Below are positions 5,170-7,169 of a DNA stretch of 7,169 nt, in pieces (the stretch's first letter is position 1; every line of letters begins with the position of its first letter). The translations under genes were made by a program, and so were the position numbers. Below the pieces are notes generated by a model. It was not told the origin of the DNA and made no database searches. It saw only the letters and a program-made list of their open reading frames with translations. Source of the DNA: Bacteroidia bacterium (GTDB lineage: Bacteria; Bacteroidota; Bacteroidia; Bacteroidales; Paludibacteraceae); NCBI GenBank assembly GCA_021152555.1, contig JAGKVE010000089.1, positions 1-7,169 on the forward strand, given 5' to 3'.

Positions 5170-5218
5170 CTCGAGATTGTCTCGGACCGATAGTCTCTCG
5201 ATTCTGTCTCGTTAGTCT
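5170..5218. repeat. Imperfect tandem repeat in the leader of the minus-strand gene
   Basis: Two adjoining units, 5170-5196 and 5197-5218, share CTCGA, a TCTCG centre and an end TAGTCT. The first contains a hairpin CGAGA (5172-5176), loop TTG, TCTCG (5180-5184). The array lies in the roughly 105-base untranslated leader of the minus gene and could fold into alternative hairpins there. Confidence 0.5.
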
Positions 5219-5242
5219 GATTTGGCTATATAAAACTGAGTG

Positions 5243-5274
5243 CAAAGGTAATATAATTTTTCCGAATTACCAAA
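5243..5274 (-). promoter_or_regulatory. Bacteroidetes-type promoter of the minus-strand hypothetical gene
   Basis: Read on the minus strand: TTTG at 5274-5271, 20 bases, TACCTTTG at 5250-5243, an exact match to TTTG-N-TAnnTTTG. Transcription should start near 5237, leaving about 105 bases of leader before the ATG at 5130. Confidence 0.8.
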
Positions 5275-5300
5275 TTTCACAACAAAAATTTGCAAAATTT

Positions 5301-5326
5301 AATGGCATATGCTTGCATATGTCATT
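5301..5326. promoter_or_regulatory. 12-bp-arm inverted repeat over the -33 region: operator or terminator-like hairpin
   Basis: AATGGCATATGC (5301-5312) and GCATATGTCATT (5315-5326) are complementary apart from one G-T pair, with only two bases between. The dyad covers the -33 element (CTTG 5312-5315) of the scaffold-gene promoter, the place expected for a repressor operator. As RNA it would form a hairpin with a CTTG loop followed by seven T, which also looks like a terminator, but no plus-strand gene lies directly upstream. The operator reading is therefore preferred. Confidence 0.55.
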
Positions 5327-5343
5327 TTTTTGTAGTAACTTTG
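5312..5343 (+). promoter_or_regulatory. Bacteroidetes-type promoter of the scaffold/GGGtGRT operon
   Basis: The -7 element TAACTTTG (5336-5343) is an exact TAnnTTTG match. Twenty bases upstream CTTG (5312-5315) is a one-off match to TTTG. The leader to ATG 5386 is about 35 bases and very A-rich. The promoter diverges from that at 5243-5274; the two -33 boxes are 37 bases apart. Confidence 0.7.
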
Positions 5344-5385
5344 CGGCGAATTTGTAACAATAACAACAAAAAATACTTTAAACAC

Positions 5386-6087
5386 ATGATTTATTCGAAA
5401 GAAGTACAAGAAATGTGCGTAGTAGCGAAGGGTCCGAAGCACGGACCGGCACCTATTCCTGAAGAGGGCAAATGGGTGAAAGCTACAGAGATCAAGGACA
5501 TCTCGGGTATGACGCACGGTATCGGTTGGTGTGCACCTCAACAGGGCGCATGCAAGCTGAGTTTGAATGTAAAAGACGGTATCATCGAAGAGGCGCTTGT
5601 AGAGACCATCGGTTGCTCGGGTATGACGCACTCCGCTGCTATGGCGGCTGAGATCCTGCCGGGCAAGACGATCCTTGAGGCGCTCAACACCGACCTTGTT
5701 TGTGACGCTATCAACACCGCTATGCGTGAGTTGTTCCTGCAGATCGTTTACGGTCGTACGCAGAGTGCGTTCTCGGAGGGCGGTTTGACCATCGGTGCCG
5801 GTCTTGAGGACCTCGGTAAGGGACTCGTTAGCCAGTGCGGTACACTCTACTCCACCAAGGAGAAAGGTGTTCGTTACTTGCAGTTAACCGAAGGTTACAT
5901 CACCAAGGAGTTCCTCGACGAGGACAATGAGGTTTGCGGATACGAGTACGTTCATATAGGCAAGTTCATGGACGCTGTGAAGAAAGGCGTTCCGGCAGAC
6001 GAGGCTCTGAAGAGCGTTACCGGTACGTACGGCCGCACGACCAAAGAGCAAGGTGCAGTTAAATCGATTGATCCACGCAAAAACTAA
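5386..6087 (+). CDS. NifU-like iron-sulfur cluster scaffold protein of the GGGtGRT pair
   Basis: 233 residues. The segment GIGWCAPQQGACKLSLNV (45-62), followed by VETIGCSGMTHSAAMAAEILPGKTILEAL (72-100) and LVCDA (104-108), has the layout of the NifU/IscU scaffold domain: a beta strand of alternating hydrophobics, a conserved GC, and a helix after a G-K-T turn. Cysteines C49, C56, C77 and C106 are candidates for cluster ligands; C11, C151 and C184 are extra. About 100 residues beyond the scaffold domain (KEKGVRYLQLTEGYITKEF onward) are not part of classical NifU. ATG 5386 fits the promoter; a TTG further upstream at 5290 would reach into the promoter and is rejected. Families like this are annotated as iron-sulfur assembly scaffold proteins and are typically next to a GGGtGRT gene, as here. 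The client and metal chemistry are not known. Confidence 0.75.
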   Translation: MIYSKEVQEMCVVAKGPKHGPAPIPEEGKWVKATEIKDISGMTHGIGWCAPQQGACKLSLNVKDGIIEEALVETIGCSGMTHSAAMAAEILPGKTILEALNTDLVCDAINTAMRELFLQIVYGRTQSAFSEGGLTIGAGLEDLGKGLVSQCGTLYSTKEKGVRYLQLTEGYITKEFLDEDNEVCGYEYVHIGKFMDAVKKGVPADEALKSVTGTYGRTTKEQGAVKSIDPRKN

Positions 6088-6099
6088 GGAGGAGAGACT
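6087..6099 (+). promoter_or_regulatory. Canonical Shine-Dalgarno site before the GGGtGRT gene
   Basis: AGGAGG (6087-6092) stands seven bases before ATG 6100, beginning at the last base of the preceding TAA stop. Such a strong site is unusual for this phylum, whose genes mostly lack one, including every other gene in this window. It suggests high translation of the second gene of the operon. Confidence 0.8.
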
Positions 6100-7110
6100 A
6101 TGATTCGTGAAGTAAAATTTGAGTCGCAAGACCGCCGCGAGAAACAGATTCTCGCCGCTCTGAACGCTAACGGTATCGCTTCCATCGAGGAGGCTAACCA
6201 GATTTGCGAGCAATACGGCCTCGATCCTTATCTGACCTGCGAGGAGACCCAGCGTATTTGTTTTGAGAACGCCAAGTGGGCGTATGTAGTGGGCACCGCT
6301 ATCGCGCTGAAGAAAGGCTGCAAGAACGCCGCTGACGCTGCCGAGGCTATCGGTATCGGTCTGCAGGCCTTCTGTATCCCGGGTTCTGTAGCTGACGACC
6401 GCAAGGTAGGTATCGGTCACGGTAACCTGGCTGCCCGTCTGCTGCGCGAGGAGACCCAGTGCTTTGCTTTCCTGGCAGGCCACGAGTCTTTCGCTGCTGC
6501 TGAGGGCGCAATCAAGATCGCTGAGATGGCGAACAAGGTGCGTAAGAACCCGCTCCGTTGCATCCTAAACGGTCTCGGAAAGGACGCTGCTATGATCATC
6601 AGCCGTATTAACGGTTTTACCTATGTACAGACCGAGTTCGACTACTTTACCGGTGAGCTGAAAGAGGTTCGTCGCAAAGCGTATTCGAACGGTCCGCGTG
6701 CAAAAGTGAACTGCTACGGCGCAGACGATGTTCGTGAGGGCGTTGCTATCCTCTGGCACGAGAACGTTGACGTTTCCATCACCGGTAACTCGACCAACCC
6801 GACGCGTTTCCAACACCCGGTAGCCGGTACGTACAAGAAAGAGCGTATCCTCGCCGGCAAGCCGTACTTCAGCGTTGCTTCGGGCGGCGGTACAGGTCGT
6901 ACGTTGCACCCGGATAACATGGCAGCAGGTCCTGCTTCGTATGGTATGACCGATACCCTCGGCCGTATGCATAGCGATGCTCAGTTTGCAGGTTCCAGCT
7001 CCGTTCCGGCACACGTAGAGATGATGGGCTTCCTCGGCATCGGTAACAACCCGATGGTAGGATGTACTGTAGCGTGCGCAGTTAACGTAGCTCTGGCGCT
7101 GAATAAATAA
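6100..7110 (+). CDS. GGGtGRT family protein
   Basis: 336 residues, the expected length of the family named after its motif, here GGGTGRT at 262-268 in FSVASGGGTGRTLHPDNMA. The family is widespread in anaerobes and has no established function. No signal peptide or membrane segment is visible; the protein is Ala-rich and probably cytosolic. Ten cysteines occur (C36, C47, C54, C74, C92, C121, C154, C205, C322, C326); the close pair C322 and C326 near the end and C47/C54 could bind a metal or cluster, an inference supported by the scaffold-like partner 12 bases upstream. Codon use is strongly biased (many GGT, CGT, GCT, AAC), unlike recF and the GHL10 gene, which with the strong ribosome site suggests high expression. 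The TAA stop at 7108-7110 is also the first three bases of a dispersed repeat. Confidence 0.9.
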   Translation: MIREVKFESQDRREKQILAALNANGIASIEEANQICEQYGLDPYLTCEETQRICFENAKWAYVVGTAIALKKGCKNAADAAEAIGIGLQAFCIPGSVADDRKVGIGHGNLAARLLREETQCFAFLAGHESFAAAEGAIKIAEMANKVRKNPLRCILNGLGKDAAMIISRINGFTYVQTEFDYFTGELKEVRRKAYSNGPRAKVNCYGADDVREGVAILWHENVDVSITGNSTNPTRFQHPVAGTYKKERILAGKPYFSVASGGGTGRTLHPDNMAAGPASYGMTDTLGRMHSDAQFAGSSSVPAHVEMMGFLGIGNNPMVGCTVACAVNVALALNK

Positions 7111-7149
7111 CCCCACCCCGACCCTCCCCTCAAGGGAGGGAGGAGGGGG
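7108..7149. repeat. Palindromic repeat copy directly behind the GGGtGRT gene
   Basis: It begins TAACCCCACCC (7108-7118), the same 11 bases as the end of the copy in recF, and contains the CCCTCCC-CTCAA-GGGAGGG hairpin (7122-7140) identical to that at 8-26. It then runs into GGAGGGGG. The opposite end, GGGTGGGGTTA, is not seen, so this is a single-hairpin copy. The hairpin could block exonucleases at the messenger 3' end; without a T-run it is not a normal terminator. Confidence 0.8.
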
Positions 7150-7160
7150 ACAAAGGGACA
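7147..7160. repeat. Short heptamer-like motif GGGACAAAGGGACA
   Basis: Its reverse complement, TGTCCCTTTGTCCC, resembles TTTGTCCCTTTGTACC at 1337-1352 in the GHL10 signal-peptide region, so it is probably the start of a related array that continues beyond the window. Confidence 0.4.
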
Positions 7161-7169
7161 GATATAAGC

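Noticed and set aside
5290..5385. Extended start of the scaffold gene at TTG 5290
   Set aside because: The extension would cover the -33/-7 promoter and the A-rich leader; ATG 5386 gives the expected N-terminus.
6565..7116. Minus-strand open frame of 183 codons opposite the GGGtGRT gene
   Set aside because: It is a shadow of a strongly biased, clearly identified gene on the other strand.
7108..7149. The palindromic repeat as an intrinsic terminator for the last operon
   Set aside because: The hairpin is strong but is followed by a G-rich stretch with no T-run, and the same repeat occurs inside coding sequence.
1..7169. CRISPR array, tRNA or rRNA genes
   Set aside because: No regularly spaced repeats with unique spacers and no tRNA or rRNA sequence signatures were seen.

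Overview
The window looks like chromosomal DNA of a Bacteroidales bacterium, probably a gut or rumen member. Three things point there: promoters of the Bacteroidetes type (TTTG, about 20 bases, then TAnnTTTG) at three places; AT-rich leaders with little Shine-Dalgarno sequence before most genes; and families typical of that order (RecF of the Bacteroidetes type, a GHL10 glycosidase-like protein, DUF6567-like lipoprotein, LEA type 2 fragment, GGGtGRT protein). Genus cannot be told from the sequence.

Layout. 1-1297: recF, preceded by a palindromic dispersed repeat and carrying three repeat-derived in-frame insertions. 1294-2580: secreted GHL10-family protein, overlapping recF by four bases and also carrying repeat-derived insertions. 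2581-2900: decayed C-terminal piece of a LEA type 2 (WHy domain) protein, in the same frame directly behind the GHL10 stop. 2910-2942: terminator, then a promoter and a 188-residue polyvalent-kinase-like protein (2993-3559). 3602-3793: no gene, but a nearly continuous rod-shaped fold that looks like a structured RNA, perhaps 6S-like. 3839-4207 and 4258-4716: a small lipoprotein and a small secreted protein, separated and followed by terminators. 4780-5130 (minus): an unrecognised 116-residue basic protein with a good promoter and a repeat-rich leader. 5386-7110: a NifU-like scaffold protein and a GGGtGRT protein in a two-gene operon, transcribed away from the minus gene and controlled from a promoter overlapped by a long inverted repeat. 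The window ends in another copy of the palindromic repeat, whose first bases form the stop codon of the last gene.

The genes do not make one pathway. The clearest theme is repeats: a C/G-rich palindrome (TAACCCCACCC type) and heptamer arrays (GTCRAAA, TTTGTAC, TTGAGAA) sit between genes and, in phase, inside recF and the GHL10 gene. They appear to have lengthened surface loops, supplied most of a signal peptide, and made a stop/start overlap. The other two points of interest are the rod-shaped RNA candidate and the uncharacterised NifU-like/GGGtGRT pair.
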